A stretch of DNA of 64,000 nt from AC-37 sp036389295 (GTDB lineage Bacteria; Actinomycetota; Thermoleophilia; Solirubrobacterales; Thermoleophilaceae), in contig DASVQB010000019.1 of the NCBI GenBank assembly GCA_036389295.1, positions 14,012-78,011 of the forward strand, given 5' to 3'. A model generated the notes under the pieces. It ran no database searches, was not told where the DNA came from, and saw only the letters and a program-made list of their open reading frames with translations. Below are positions 1 through 8,007 of the stretch, one piece after another. Position 1 is the first letter of the stretch. Each line of letters starts with the position of its first letter. A program made the translations under genes and the position numbers.

Positions 1-930
1 TTCGTCGCGGGTGCCACCGGAGCGGTCGGCAAGCGGCTGGTTCCGCTCCTGGTCGCGGAGGGCCACGCCGTCGTGGGCATGACCCGCTCGCCGGAGAAGG
101 CGGAGTCGCTGCGGGCGACGGGAGCGGAGCCCGTCGTCGCGGACGCCCTCGACCGCAGCGCGGTGATGGACGGCGTGGCCCGGACCCGGCCCGAGGTCGT
201 GGTCCACCAGCTGACCGCGTTGACGGGCATGAAGAGCTTCAGGCGCTTCGACCGCGACTTCGCCGCCTCGAACCGGCTGCGGACCGAGGGCACCGACCAC
301 CTGCTCGAGGCGGCGCTCGCCGTCGGCGCCCGCCGCTTCGTGGCGCAGAGCTACGGGAACTGGAACTACGAGCCGGTGGGCGACGGACTCAAGACCGAGG
401 AGGACCCGCTCGACCCGAGCCCGCCGCCCAACCAGGCCGAGTCGCTCGAAGCCATCCGCCATCTGGAGCAGGCCGTCACCGGAGCCCGGGGCATCGACGG
501 GCTCGCGCTGCGCTACGGGAACTTCTACGGGCCGGGCACCGGGTTCGCGTCGGACGGGGACCTCGTCGCGATGGTGCGCAAGCGCAGGCTGCCGATCATC
601 GGCGACGGCGGCGGCGTCTGGTCGTTCGTCCACGTCGACGACGTCGCCAAGGCGACGCTGGCGGCGGTGGAGCGAGGCGCACCCGGTGTCTACAACGTCG
701 TCGACGACGAGCCCGCGCCGGTCGCCGAGTGGCTGCCAGGGCTCGCGCGGGCGCTCGGCGCGAAGCCGCCGCGGCGAGTGCCCGTCTGGCTCGGGCGCCT
801 GGCGGCGGGCGAGGTGGGCGTCTCGATGATGACCAGGATTCGCGGGACCTCGAACGCCAAGGCCAAGCGCGAGCTGGCCTGGCAGCCGCGCTACTCGAGC
901 TGGCGAGAGGGATTCCGGGCCGGCCTCTGA
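1..930 (+). CDS. NAD-dependent epimerase/dehydratase family protein, 5' end missing
   Basis: The frame is already open at base 1 and shows the Rossmann nucleotide-binding turn GATGAVG within the first ten codons, so only a few N-terminal residues are lost. Later family marks are an NRLRTEGTDHLLEAA helix (the usual N-x-x-GT-x-x-LLEAA) and GDGGGVWSFVHVDDVA. These fit extended short-chain dehydrogenases acting on nucleotide sugars or similar substrates. The usual catalytic YxxxK is not evident: where it should lie the protein reads SLEAIRHLE. It may therefore be an atypical, non-sugar or NmrA-like reductase. The substrate cannot be told from sequence. It ends with TGA, and the next gene is convergent. 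Confidence 0.8.
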   Translation, partial: FVAGATGAVGKRLVPLLVAEGHAVVGMTRSPEKAESLRATGAEPVVADALDRSAVMDGVARTRPEVVVHQLTALTGMKSFRRFDRDFAASNRLRTEGTDHLLEAALAVGARRFVAQSYGNWNYEPVGDGLKTEEDPLDPSPPPNQAESLEAIRHLEQAVTGARGIDGLALRYGNFYGPGTGFASDGDLVAMVRKRRLPIIGDGGGVWSFVHVDDVAKATLAAVERGAPGVYNVVDDEPAPVAEWLPGLARALGAKPPRRVPVWLGRLAAGEVGVSMMTRIRGTSNAKAKRELAWQPRYSSWREGFRAGL

Positions 931-976
931 GACGAGCCCGTCGGGCCGCCGGCCAGGCGGCGCGGCCGGGCGGCCG

Positions 977-2119
977 TCAGGAGCCGCGCAGGACCAGCGT
1001 CTGAGTCGGTCCGCCGGCGGTCAGGTGGAAGCCGACGGCCCACACGTCGGGCGAGCCCGGGATCGTCGACACGGCGCGCAGCAGGTTGTCCGCCGCGCCC
1101 ACGTTCGGGGTCGGGCGCACGGCCCAGCTCGTCCCGTTCCAGCGCTCCGCCAGCGTGCGGAGCGCGCCCGTGGTGACGTCCTGGTACGTCCCCACGGCGG
1201 TCATGCCGCCGCCCGAGGTCCCGACCACGCCGCGCAGGGTGTCCTCGTCCCCGACGTCGGGCGTGGCGACGGTGGTCCAGCGCGTGCCGTCCCAGTGCAT
1301 CGCGAGCGTCCTCGTGCCCGGCGGGACGCCGGTCGAGGTCTTGGACCTCGCCCGCTGGCCGACCGCCCCGAGACCGCGGGGCGCGAAGAAGTCCACGGCG
1401 TGCAGGACGTTCGAGTAGGGATCGGGGTTGGGAGACGCGATCCGCGTCCATCCGACGCCGTTCCAGTGCAGGACGAGGGTGCCGGCGGTGCCCTCCCCGC
1501 CGACGACCCAGAGGTCGTTGGGGCTGAACGCGCGCGCGCCGCGCAGCTGGACGGAGGGGGCGAGCTCCGGCACCGGGACGCGCGACCACGCCCCGCCCGC
1601 CGAGTGCAGCACGAGGGCGTGGCCGTGGTTGTCGTCGCCCACAGCCCAGAGGTCGGTCGACGAGGAGAAGGTGGCGGCGAGCAGCTTCCCGGTGGTTCCG
1701 CTCGGCGGCGCGACGGGCTGCCACGAGGTGCCGTTCCAGTGCAGGATCAGCGGCGCGCCCGACCTGTAGCCGGACTGCTTGGTCTCGCCCACCGCCCACG
1801 CGTTCGACGGTGAGATGTCGATCACGGCGTTCAGCAGCTCGTCGTTGAAGCGCGTGTCGAGGCTCGGCACGACCGACCACGCGCTGCCGTTCCAGTGCTC
1901 GGTGAGCGTGGCCCGGCCGAAGTTGTTGGACCGACAGCAGGACGAGCCGACCGCCCACGCATCCGTCGCCGAGCTGGCCCGCACCCCGGTCAGGACGCTC
2001 TCGCCCGCGGGCGCGTTCGGGCTCGGCACGACGGTGAAGCTCGCGCCCGCTGTGGCCGGCGCGGCGAGTGCGACGATCGCGGCGGCGAGCACCGCGAGTA
2101 CGAAGAGCCGTACTGGCAT
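977..2119 (-). CDS. Secreted repeat protein with DxWAVG beta-propeller-like repeats
   Basis: The start is the ATG at 2119, because GGGAGGTG lies just upstream and a clean signal peptide follows (about residues 1-24: LFVLAVLAAAIVALA, cut near ATAGA). The mature part is built of about seven copies of a roughly 50-residue unit with the core DxWAVG, then TLxxHWNGxxW and V.xP. This pattern suggests a beta-propeller or Kelch-like fold. No catalytic residues are recognisable and the function is unknown; it is probably a secreted surface or binding protein. It is divergent from the membrane-protein gene starting at 2187, so the short gap should hold both promoters. Confidence 0.8.
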   Translation of the reverse strand: MPVRLFVLAVLAAAIVALAAPATAGASFTVVPSPNAPAGESVLTGVRASSATDAWAVGSSCCRSNNFGRATLTEHWNGSAWSVVPSLDTRFNDELLNAVIDISPSNAWAVGETKQSGYRSGAPLILHWNGTSWQPVAPPSGTTGKLLAATFSSSTDLWAVGDDNHGHALVLHSAGGAWSRVPVPELAPSVQLRGARAFSPNDLWVVGGEGTAGTLVLHWNGVGWTRIASPNPDPYSNVLHAVDFFAPRGLGAVGQRARSKTSTGVPPGTRTLAMHWDGTRWTTVATPDVGDEDTLRGVVGTSGGGMTAVGTYQDVTTGALRTLAERWNGTSWAVRPTPNVGAADNLLRAVSTIPGSPDVWAVGFHLTAGGPTQTLVLRGS

Positions 2120-2186
2120 CAGCACCTCCCTGGAGGGTGTTACGCGCGGCTCGGGCGAGCGGTTCGAAGGTAGGGTCCCGCTCCCT

Positions 2187-2828
2187 GTGCGCAAGCTCGA
2201 AGGCCGCGCCGTCCCCGACCCCCGCCAGCTAGGACCGGCCGCGACCGCCGCCGCCGTCGCCGCGCTCGGCTTCGCCGTCGGGCTCGCCGGCGACGCCTGT
2301 CACGTGGCCTCGGGGACGACCCGGTACGAGTGGGACGGCGTGCCGACGCTCTGGCGCAGCGCGATCTGGTTCCCGTTCCTGGTCGCCGGCGCGGTGCTGG
2401 CCGCGGCCTGGGTCGCGGAGCGCCAGGCGCGCCTCCCGCCGGCCAGGCGGCGCCGCCGGGCGGACGTCCCGACCGGAGCGGCCGCGGTGCTCGCGCTGTA
2501 CGCGCTGACCGCGGTCGTGCACGACGAGCCGGCGACCGTCTCGGTCACGCTGACGGGCGCGCTGTCCGTCGCCATCTGGTCGTGGTGGGACCCTTCGCCG
2601 CGGGCCCTCCTCGTCGCCCTGTCGGCCGCGGCGCTCGGGCCGCTCGCGGAGATCGGGATCGTGCAGCTCGGCGCGGCGAGCTATGCAGCCGACGCGGACG
2701 AGCTGGGCGGCGTCGCCCCGTGGCTGCCGTGCCTCTACTTCGCGGCGGGTGCCGTCGCGTCGCGGCTCTGGGCCGCGCTCGCCCGCGACGGCGCGGACCC
2801 GCCGGCCGTCGCGCCCGGTTCGCGGTAG
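2187..2828 (+). CDS. Polytopic membrane protein, INSIG-like
   Basis: The GTG at 2187 starts a 213-residue protein; an open frame continues upstream but is antisense to the divergent gene. About five or six hydrophobic helices are seen (for example TAAAVAALGFAVGLAGDA, AIWFPFLVAGAVLAAAW, GAAAVLALYALTAVV). The pattern SGTTRYEWDGVPTLWRSAIWFP near the first helices and WLPCLYFAAGAVASRLW at the C terminus recall bacterial and plant homologues of the INSIG family. That link is from memory of motifs and is tentative. No catalytic motif is seen and its role is unknown. Confidence 0.65.
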   Translation: MRKLEGRAVPDPRQLGPAATAAAVAALGFAVGLAGDACHVASGTTRYEWDGVPTLWRSAIWFPFLVAGAVLAAAWVAERQARLPPARRRRRADVPTGAAAVLALYALTAVVHDEPATVSVTLTGALSVAIWSWWDPSPRALLVALSAAALGPLAEIGIVQLGAASYAADADELGGVAPWLPCLYFAAGAVASRLWAALARDGADPPAVAPGSR

Positions 2829-2876
2829 CCGCTTTGGGCCTATTGACTATTGGAGTGTCTCCTGGCAAGCTTCCCC

Positions 2877-2897
2877 CGTACGCGTCGCACGCGTACG
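2877..2897. terminator. Hairpin between convergent genes
   Basis: CGTACGCG and CGCGTACG form a perfect 8-bp stem with a 5-nt loop, placed between the stop codons of the convergent genes ending at 2828 and 2899. There is no T-tract, as is usual for G+C-rich genomes, so it would be a structure-only bidirectional terminator. Confidence 0.5.
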
Positions 2898-2898
2898 A

Positions 2899-3126
2899 CT
2901 AGGACCCGCGGAACCCCTCGTCCGCGGGACGCCGCGGGGGGGCGTCCCCCTCGCGGGCGGCCGCCTCGCCGTCGTTCGGCACCTCCGCCAGCCGGCGGTG
3001 CAGGCGGTCGCGCAGCTCCTCCGGCTCGTAGTCGCGGTGGGCCCGCCGCCGGCGGGCGACGACGACGCCCGTCGCGGCGACCCCGGCGAGGCCGGCGAGG
3101 CCGATCCACTTCCAGGGCACCCGCAT
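2899..3126 (-). CDS. Small single-pass membrane protein
   Basis: This 75-residue protein has one hydrophobic segment right at the N terminus (WIGLAGLAGVAATGVVVA), then an Arg-rich stop-transfer RRRRAH and a charged, probably cytoplasmic tail (EELRDRLHRRL). No known domain is recognised. It starts 20 bp from the divergent papain-like hydrolase gene, so the two may share a control region. Confidence 0.6.
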   Translation of the reverse strand: MRVPWKWIGLAGLAGVAATGVVVARRRRAHRDYEPEELRDRLHRRLAEVPNDGEAAAREGDAPPRRPADEGFRGS

Positions 3127-3146
3127 CGGCGTCTAGGTTACGGCCG

Positions 3147-3761
3147 GTGACCGCGGCGGACGCGAGCCTGAGCCTCGACGAGGCGGTCGCCACCGCGGCG
3201 ACGGGCGACCTCTGGCTGTTCCGCGGCGGCTCGCTGGCCGACCGCGCGATCAGGACGGTCACGAACAGCCCGGTGAACCACGTCGGGATGGCGGTCGCGG
3301 TCGACGACCTCCCGCCGCTCCTCTGGCACGCCGAGCTCGGTCGCTCGCTGCCGGACGTGTGGACCGGCGAGCGGCAGCGCGGCGTGCAGCTGCACCGGCT
3401 CGCCGACGCGGTGACGACCTGGCGCGAGCGCTACGGCCAGCGCGCGTGGGTCCGCCACCTGGAGGGGACGATCGAGCGCGGCCACGAGGACCGGCTGATG
3501 GAGGCCATCGCCCGCTACGACGGCCGCTCGTTCCCATCCGTCCTCGGACTGGCCCGCCAGTGGCTGACGGGCCGCCTGCGCCGCTCGTCCTCGCTCGAGA
3601 CGATCTACTGCGCCGAGCTCGTCGCGGTCACCTACCAGCACATGGGTCTCCTGCCTAGCCGGCGCCCCGCGAGCTGGTACGACCCGGGCCGGTTCTGGAG
3701 CGGCGACCGGATCGAGCTGGTCCCGCCGTTCTCGCTCGGCGGCGAGGTCCCGGTTCGCTGA
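3147..3761 (+). CDS. Permuted papain-like (YiiX/NlpC-P60-type) cysteine hydrolase
   Basis: This 204-residue protein opens with GDLWLFRGGSLADRAIR, then NHVGMAV (the likely catalytic His) and later IYCAELVA (the likely Cys). The order His-before-Cys is the circular permutation typical of YiiX/YaeF-like amidases and NlpC/P60 relatives, which act on peptide or lipid amide bonds. The C-terminal SWYDPGRFW motif is also typical. There is no signal peptide, so it looks cytosolic. The start is the GTG at 3147: a TAGGTT box lies 7 nt upstream (3134-3139), so the mRNA may be leaderless. Confidence 0.75.
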   Translation: MTAADASLSLDEAVATAATGDLWLFRGGSLADRAIRTVTNSPVNHVGMAVAVDDLPPLLWHAELGRSLPDVWTGERQRGVQLHRLADAVTTWRERYGQRAWVRHLEGTIERGHEDRLMEAIARYDGRSFPSVLGLARQWLTGRLRRSSSLETIYCAELVAVTYQHMGLLPSRRPASWYDPGRFWSGDRIELVPPFSLGGEVPVR

Positions 3762-3803
3762 GCCGCCGCTGAGCCACCCGGCGCGATCGGCCGGGGCGCG
3801 GTC

Positions 3804-4715
3804 CTACTTCTTGGCCTTCGCGCGCGAGCGCCCGGACGACTTCTTCTTGGCGCCGCCCCCGCCGTTGGCGCTGGCGCCGCTGCGGGACTTGCCCTTCGAG
3901 GAGGCCGCCTTGCCGCCGCCGCCGCCGTCGCCCCCGCGGCCCTTCTTCGAGGCCGCCAGGCTCGCCTCGAGCGCGGCCATCAGGTCGGGCACCGGCTGCG
4001 GCTCCTCGGCGGGCTGGACCGCGATCTCCTGCCCGTCCGCCTTCGCCTCGATCATCTCGAGCACGCGCTCGCGGTAGGTGTCCTTGTACTTCGAGGGGTC
4101 GAACTCCGACGTGAGGCTGTCGATCAGCTGCCGCGCCATCTCGACCTCGCGCTTCTTCGTGTCCACGTCGTCGCCCGGCGCCTCGTCGAACGAGTCCGGG
4201 TCGACCACCTCGTCCGCGAAGTTCATGCTGGTCATCGAGAGCACGTCGCCGACCGGCCGGATCGCCACCAGCTGCTCCTTGGTGCGGATCACGACGCGCG
4301 CGATCGCCACCTTGCCGGCGTCGCGCATCGCCTCGACGAGCAGCTTGTAGGGCTTCTGCGCGCCCTGCCCGGGCAGCAGGTAGTAGGGGTGGTCGTAGAA
4401 CAGCGGGTCGATCTCCTCCAGCTCGACGAAGTCCTCGATGTCGATCGACTTGGTCTTCTTCGGCTCGACGGCCTCGAGCTCGTCCGGCGTGATGACGACG
4501 TAGCGGTCTGGGCTGATCTCGTAGCCCTTCACGATGTCCTCGTACGGCACCTCCTCGCCGTCCGCCGGGCAGACCCGCTTCTGCTGGATCCGCACGCCGT
4601 CCGACTCGTGCAGCTGGTGGAACCGGACGGTCTTCTTCGAGACCGCGCTGTACAGCTTCACCGGCACGTTGACCAGCCCGAAGCTGATCGCTCCCGTCCA
4701 TATCGCCCTCGGCAT
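3804..4715 (-). CDS. ku: Bacterial Ku, non-homologous end-joining DNA-end-binding protein
   Basis: The opening MPRAIWTGAISFGLVNVPVK is the hallmark N terminus of bacterial Ku, and the core KRVCPADGEEV / GYEISPDRYVV follows. Homodimeric Ku rings thread onto broken DNA ends and recruit the ligase LigD. The length of 303 residues is normal. The last 50 residues are a Lys/Ser/Gly-rich low-complexity tail (ending KKKSSGRSRAKAKK), like the basic DNA-binding tails of actinobacterial Ku. No ligD is in this window. The start at 4715 is chosen on homology; a long upstream in-frame extension is low-complexity Arg-rich and rejected. Confidence 0.95.
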   Translation of the reverse strand: MPRAIWTGAISFGLVNVPVKLYSAVSKKTVRFHQLHESDGVRIQQKRVCPADGEEVPYEDIVKGYEISPDRYVVITPDELEAVEPKKTKSIDIEDFVELEEIDPLFYDHPYYLLPGQGAQKPYKLLVEAMRDAGKVAIARVVIRTKEQLVAIRPVGDVLSMTSMNFADEVVDPDSFDEAPGDDVDTKKREVEMARQLIDSLTSEFDPSKYKDTYRERVLEMIEAKADGQEIAVQPAEEPQPVPDLMAALEASLAASKKGRGGDGGGGGKAASSKGKSRSGASANGGGGAKKKSSGRSRAKAKK

Positions 4716-4780
4716 GCCCAATATCTTCCCGTATCGAGGCCGGAACCATCGCGGGCGAACGGGAAATTGCGGGCGAGCTC

Positions 4781-5308
4781 CTGACCGTCGGGCACTCGAC
4801 CCACGACCTCGAGCGCTTCCTCGGCCTCCTGGAGGGCGCCGGGATCGAGGCGATCGCGGACGTCCGCCGCATGCCGCGGTCGCGCCGGATGCCACATTTC
4901 ACGGGCGGGGCGCTCGAGCGGTCGCTGGCCGAGGCCGGGGTCGGCTACGTCCACCTGCCCGAGCTCGGCGGCTTCCGCGAGCCGGCCCCGGCGTCGCCGA
5001 ACGGAGGCTGGCGGGAGCCCGCGTTCCAGGGCTACGCGGACCACATGGAGGGCGCGGAGTTCGCCGCCGGCCTCGCCCGGCTGACCGAGCTGGCAGCCGC
5101 GAGGACGACCGCCGCGATGTGCGCGGAGGGGCAGTGGCAGCGCTGCCACCGGCGGCTCCTGTCGGACGCGCTCGTCGTCCGCAAGTGGCGCGTGGTGCAC
5201 GTCGGCCCGGACGGCTCGCGGGCCGAGCACGAGCTGACCCCGTTCGCGACCGTCGGCCCGGACGGCCGCCTCGCCTATCCACCTGAGCAGGGAAGTTTGG
5301 CCGTCTGA
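4781..5308 (+). CDS. DUF488 family protein with no standard start codon
   Basis: The family's N-terminal signature LTVGHSTHDLERFL and the DVRRMPRSRRMPHF motif are intact, followed by the conserved CAEGQWQRCHRRLL near residue 115. DUF488 proteins are small and of uncertain function; some are linked to nucleic-acid or stress roles. The first ATG is at 4871, inside the domain. Between the in-frame stop at 4685 and that ATG there is no ATG, GTG or TTG. The start shown is CTG 4781; ATT 4766 is an alternative. It lies about 65 bp from the divergent Ku gene. Confidence 0.8.
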   Translation: MTVGHSTHDLERFLGLLEGAGIEAIADVRRMPRSRRMPHFTGGALERSLAEAGVGYVHLPELGGFREPAPASPNGGWREPAFQGYADHMEGAEFAAGLARLTELAAARTTAAMCAEGQWQRCHRRLLSDALVVRKWRVVHVGPDGSRAEHELTPFATVGPDGRLAYPPEQGSLAV

Positions 5309-5384
5309 CGGCACGGAGAAAACTGTCTTGTGCGGCTGCCCCCCGCCTCACGGACGGGGGCGGCGAACAAGGGAAGGAGTCCAA

Positions 5385-5552
5385 ATGATCGGTGTGATCC
5401 TCGCGGTTCTGATCGCGGCGCTGGTGTACGCGCTGTGCGTGGCCGTCGGCCTGCCCAGCATCGTCGGCATCGTCGCGGCGATACTCGTGCTGCTGGCCGG
5501 CATCCCGTCCGGCGGCTTCGGCTTCGGCGGCCGGCTCTCGAGCCGGTACTGA
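5385..5552 (+). CDS. Small two-helix membrane protein
   Basis: The 55-residue protein is almost wholly hydrophobic: IGVILAVLIAALVYALCVAVG then GIVAAILVLLAGIP, and ends in a Gly-rich tail. The start at 5385 is set by a strong GGAAGGAG ribosome site. Such small proteins with a hairpin of two helices are common in actinobacteria and have no known role. Confidence 0.7.
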   Translation: MIGVILAVLIAALVYALCVAVGLPSIVGIVAAILVLLAGIPSGGFGFGGRLSSRY

Positions 5553-5567
5553 GGGCCCGCAGGCCCT
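5552..5567. terminator. Short hairpin between convergent genes
   Basis: AGGGCC and GGCCCT pair across a CGCA loop, covering the end of the small membrane protein gene and the stop of the convergent gene. It is short and has no T-run, so the call is weak. Confidence 0.35.
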
Positions 5568-6714
5568 AGAAGCGCAGGACGGCCGCGATCGAGCCGAGCG
5601 GCTCCAGCTCGTCCGCGTGATGGCGGACGCGGAGCACCTCGGCCGACTGGGTGATGGCGAGCTCGACGGCGTTCTCGGTTATGTCGTCGCGCCGGGCGAG
5701 CTCGCCGCCGTCCGCCGGGCACTCGGATAGGTCCTCCACGCCCACCCAGCCGCACTGACGGCAGTGGACGCCGGCGGCGCCGAAGTCGTCGGTCAGGAGG
5801 AGGATCTCGACGCGGCGCTCGTTGAGGGCGCCGATCGTGTCGTCGAGCCCGACGGCCCCGCGGCCGCCCGTCTGGGCGCCCTCGTTCACCCGGTCCAGCG
5901 CCTCGCGCTCGCGGCGCCGGTCGACCTCCTCGATCACCGGGGCCGCGGCGGCGCGGATCTGGTCGGGGGTGGTGTTCTCCACGTCCACCTTGATGCGGCC
6001 GGCGATCCGCTCCTTCAGGTACGGGTGGAGCCGGTCCTCGAACGCGTGGACGGTCTCCTCCGGGCCCCCCACGAGGATGCGGTCGAACGGCGAGCGCTTG
6101 AAGCGCCGGAAGGCGACGTCGGCCGCGTGCTTGAGGTGGTCGCGGACCTCCTCGTCGACGCTCCGCTGGTAGCGCGCCTGGGCCCAGCCGCCCTGGTCGT
6201 GCTGGCCGTGGACCTCGTCCTCGATCGCCGGCAGCTCGACGAGCTCCTCCGGCGAGCCGCGCAGCATCCGCGCGACCTGCCGGTTCACGAGCAGGACGCA
6301 CCAGCTGCCGCGCATCCCCAGCTCGGCCAGCGGCTCCACGAACGGCGAGTCGTCGATCACCGCGCGGGTGTCGACGGGCCGCGGGAGCTTGATCGCCTGG
6401 AACAGGTCGGCGGGCCCGCACACGTATAGGGCGAGGCCGTGTGCGCCCTCGGCGGGGATGCGCTCGAAGAACTCGCGCGCCCGCTCGATGTCGCCGCGGA
6501 GCGCCTTGCGCTCGTCGTGCGTGATGCCGTCGTCGGACTCGCGCAGCTGGCGCTCGGCCTCGTCGATCAGGGAGCGCGCCTCCGTGGCGCGGGCCGGCGG
6601 CGTGGCGAACGTCGACGGGTCGAGGTTCAGGAACAGGCTGAGCACGCGCGCCCCGTCCGGGCGCAGGTCGGCGAGGCGCCTCAGCAGGTCGGCTGTGAGC
6701 TCGTTCGTCTGCAT
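5566..6714 (-). CDS. Bacterial eRF1-like (baeRF/Vms1-type) protein
   Basis: This 382-residue protein has a middle domain with RGSWCVLLVNRQVARML, FDRILVGGPEETVHAFEDRL and ILLLTDDFGAAGVHCRQCGW. These are typical of the bacterial release-factor-like 'baeRF' families, which share an eRF1/Vms1 fold and are thought to act on stalled ribosomes or peptidyl-tRNA. The end carries a Cys pattern (CRQCGW...CPADGGEL), a small zinc-ribbon-like element as in eRF1 relatives. The start at ATG 6714 has TAGGTT 7 nt upstream (6722-6727, reverse strand), a leaderless layout. The exact baeRF subgroup is not settled. Confidence 0.75.
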   Translation of the reverse strand: MQTNELTADLLRRLADLRPDGARVLSLFLNLDPSTFATPPARATEARSLIDEAERQLRESDDGITHDERKALRGDIERAREFFERIPAEGAHGLALYVCGPADLFQAIKLPRPVDTRAVIDDSPFVEPLAELGMRGSWCVLLVNRQVARMLRGSPEELVELPAIEDEVHGQHDQGGWAQARYQRSVDEEVRDHLKHAADVAFRRFKRSPFDRILVGGPEETVHAFEDRLHPYLKERIAGRIKVDVENTTPDQIRAAAAPVIEEVDRRREREALDRVNEGAQTGGRGAVGLDDTIGALNERRVEILLLTDDFGAAGVHCRQCGWVGVEDLSECPADGGELARRDDITENAVELAITQSAEVLRVRHHADELEPLGSIAAVLRF

Positions 6715-6788
6715 TGGCGCGAACCTACCCGGGGACGCCCGAGCGGAAGCGACTCTAGCGTCATTCCCGCCCGGGCTCCGCTCGGGGC

Positions 6789-7769
6789 CTACGGGGTGCC
6801 GGCGTCGATCCGGACGCCCGTCTGGGCGCGCCCGAACGCGGGGGGCCTGTCCAGCACCGCGAGCAGCGCGGAGGCCGAGGTGGGGCAAAACTGGGAGCCG
6901 GCGTTGGCGCGCAGCTCGGCGGCCGCCTCCTTCGGGGGGAGCGCCGAGCGGTACGGCCGGTCGGAGATCATCGCGTCGTAGGCGTCGCACGCGAACGTGA
7001 TCCGGCTGACGAGGGGGATCTCCTCGCCCGCGAGGCCGTCGGGGTAGCCGTGCCCGTCCCAGCGCTCGTGGCCCGAGCGGACGGCCGGGGCGAGGTGCGC
7101 CAGCTCGACCACGGAGGCGACGATCTGCGCGCCGAGCGCGGCGTGGCGGCGGACGACGTCCATCTCGGAAGGGTCGAGCGGGCCCGGCTTCTGGAGCACG
7201 TGGTCCGGGATCCCGACCTTCCCGACGTCGTGCAGGAGGGCCGCCTGCCGGACCTGCTCGACGTCGTGCTCCGCCAGGTTCAGCTCGCGCGCCACCCGCA
7301 TCGAGAGCTCCACCACGCCGCGCGAGTGCTCGCCGGTGTAGGCGTCGCGCGCCTCGACGGCGGCGAGCAGCGCCTGGATCCCGCTCTCGGCGGCGTCCCG
7401 CCGCCGCTTCCCGCGGTCGCTGTCGCTGCGCTCGACGTACGCGCCGATGGCCATCCCGAGGAGGCGCAGGTAGGTCACGTCGCGCTCGTCGAGCTCGTGC
7501 CGGCTGCTGCACGCCAGGCTGCCGAAGAGGCGCCCGTCGGCGGACGCGAGCGGGAGGATCACCACGCCGTCGGGGGCGCTCTCCGTGGTTCCGCCGCCGC
7601 GCGGGTCGTCGTCGCGCAGGTCGCCCGCGCGGACGACCCGGCTCACGAACGACACGTCCACGCCGAGGAGGTCCCGGGCGGCCGTGACTACGTGCGACAG
7701 CGGGCTGCGCCGATCGCCGGGTCCCGCAGGTTCGTCCTTGTGGTGTTCGCCGAGCACCTCGTCCTCCAC
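6789..7769 (-). CDS. GAF/HD-GYP cyclic-di-GMP phosphodiesterase-like protein
   Basis: The N-terminal 125 residues look like a GAF sensor (VVTAARDLLGVDVSFVSRV). The C-terminal HD-GYP domain shows the motifs in order: GEHSRGV, HDVGKVGIPDHVLQKPG, RRHAALG, HERWDGHGYPDGLAG and DAYDAMISDRPYR. HD-GYP proteins hydrolyse c-di-GMP. The usual HHE pair reads GHE here, a variant that may change metal binding. Two GTG starts are possible, 7802 and 7769; 7769 is preferred because GGGGGGAG lies six bases upstream. It is divergent from the sigma-factor gene, and nothing else is obvious in the 205-bp gap. Confidence 0.85.
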   Translation of the reverse strand: MEDEVLGEHHKDEPAGPGDRRSPLSHVVTAARDLLGVDVSFVSRVVRAGDLRDDDPRGGGTTESAPDGVVILPLASADGRLFGSLACSSRHELDERDVTYLRLLGMAIGAYVERSDSDRGKRRRDAAESGIQALLAAVEARDAYTGEHSRGVVELSMRVARELNLAEHDVEQVRQAALLHDVGKVGIPDHVLQKPGPLDPSEMDVVRRHAALGAQIVASVVELAHLAPAVRSGHERWDGHGYPDGLAGEEIPLVSRITFACDAYDAMISDRPYRSALPPKEAAAELRANAGSQFCPTSASALLAVLDRPPAFGRAQTGVRIDAGTP

Positions 7770-8007
7770 TCCGCTCCCCCCACCCCGGTGCGATTGCCGC
7801 ACCGCCAGTTGAACGCACGAGGCGGTGCCAGGTTGGGCGGTTCGAGCGAGCGACGGGGAAGCACCGTCGACCGGGGGGTGACACCCTCCAACCGCGGCGG
7901 CTCTCGCGCGTCTTTCCCTCTAGACGTGCTTCGACGGGAGAGGCTCCGGCACGTCGCCAGGCGTATGTGGCTTGAAATCCGCGAGATATGCGAATAATGC
8001 GGTCAGG

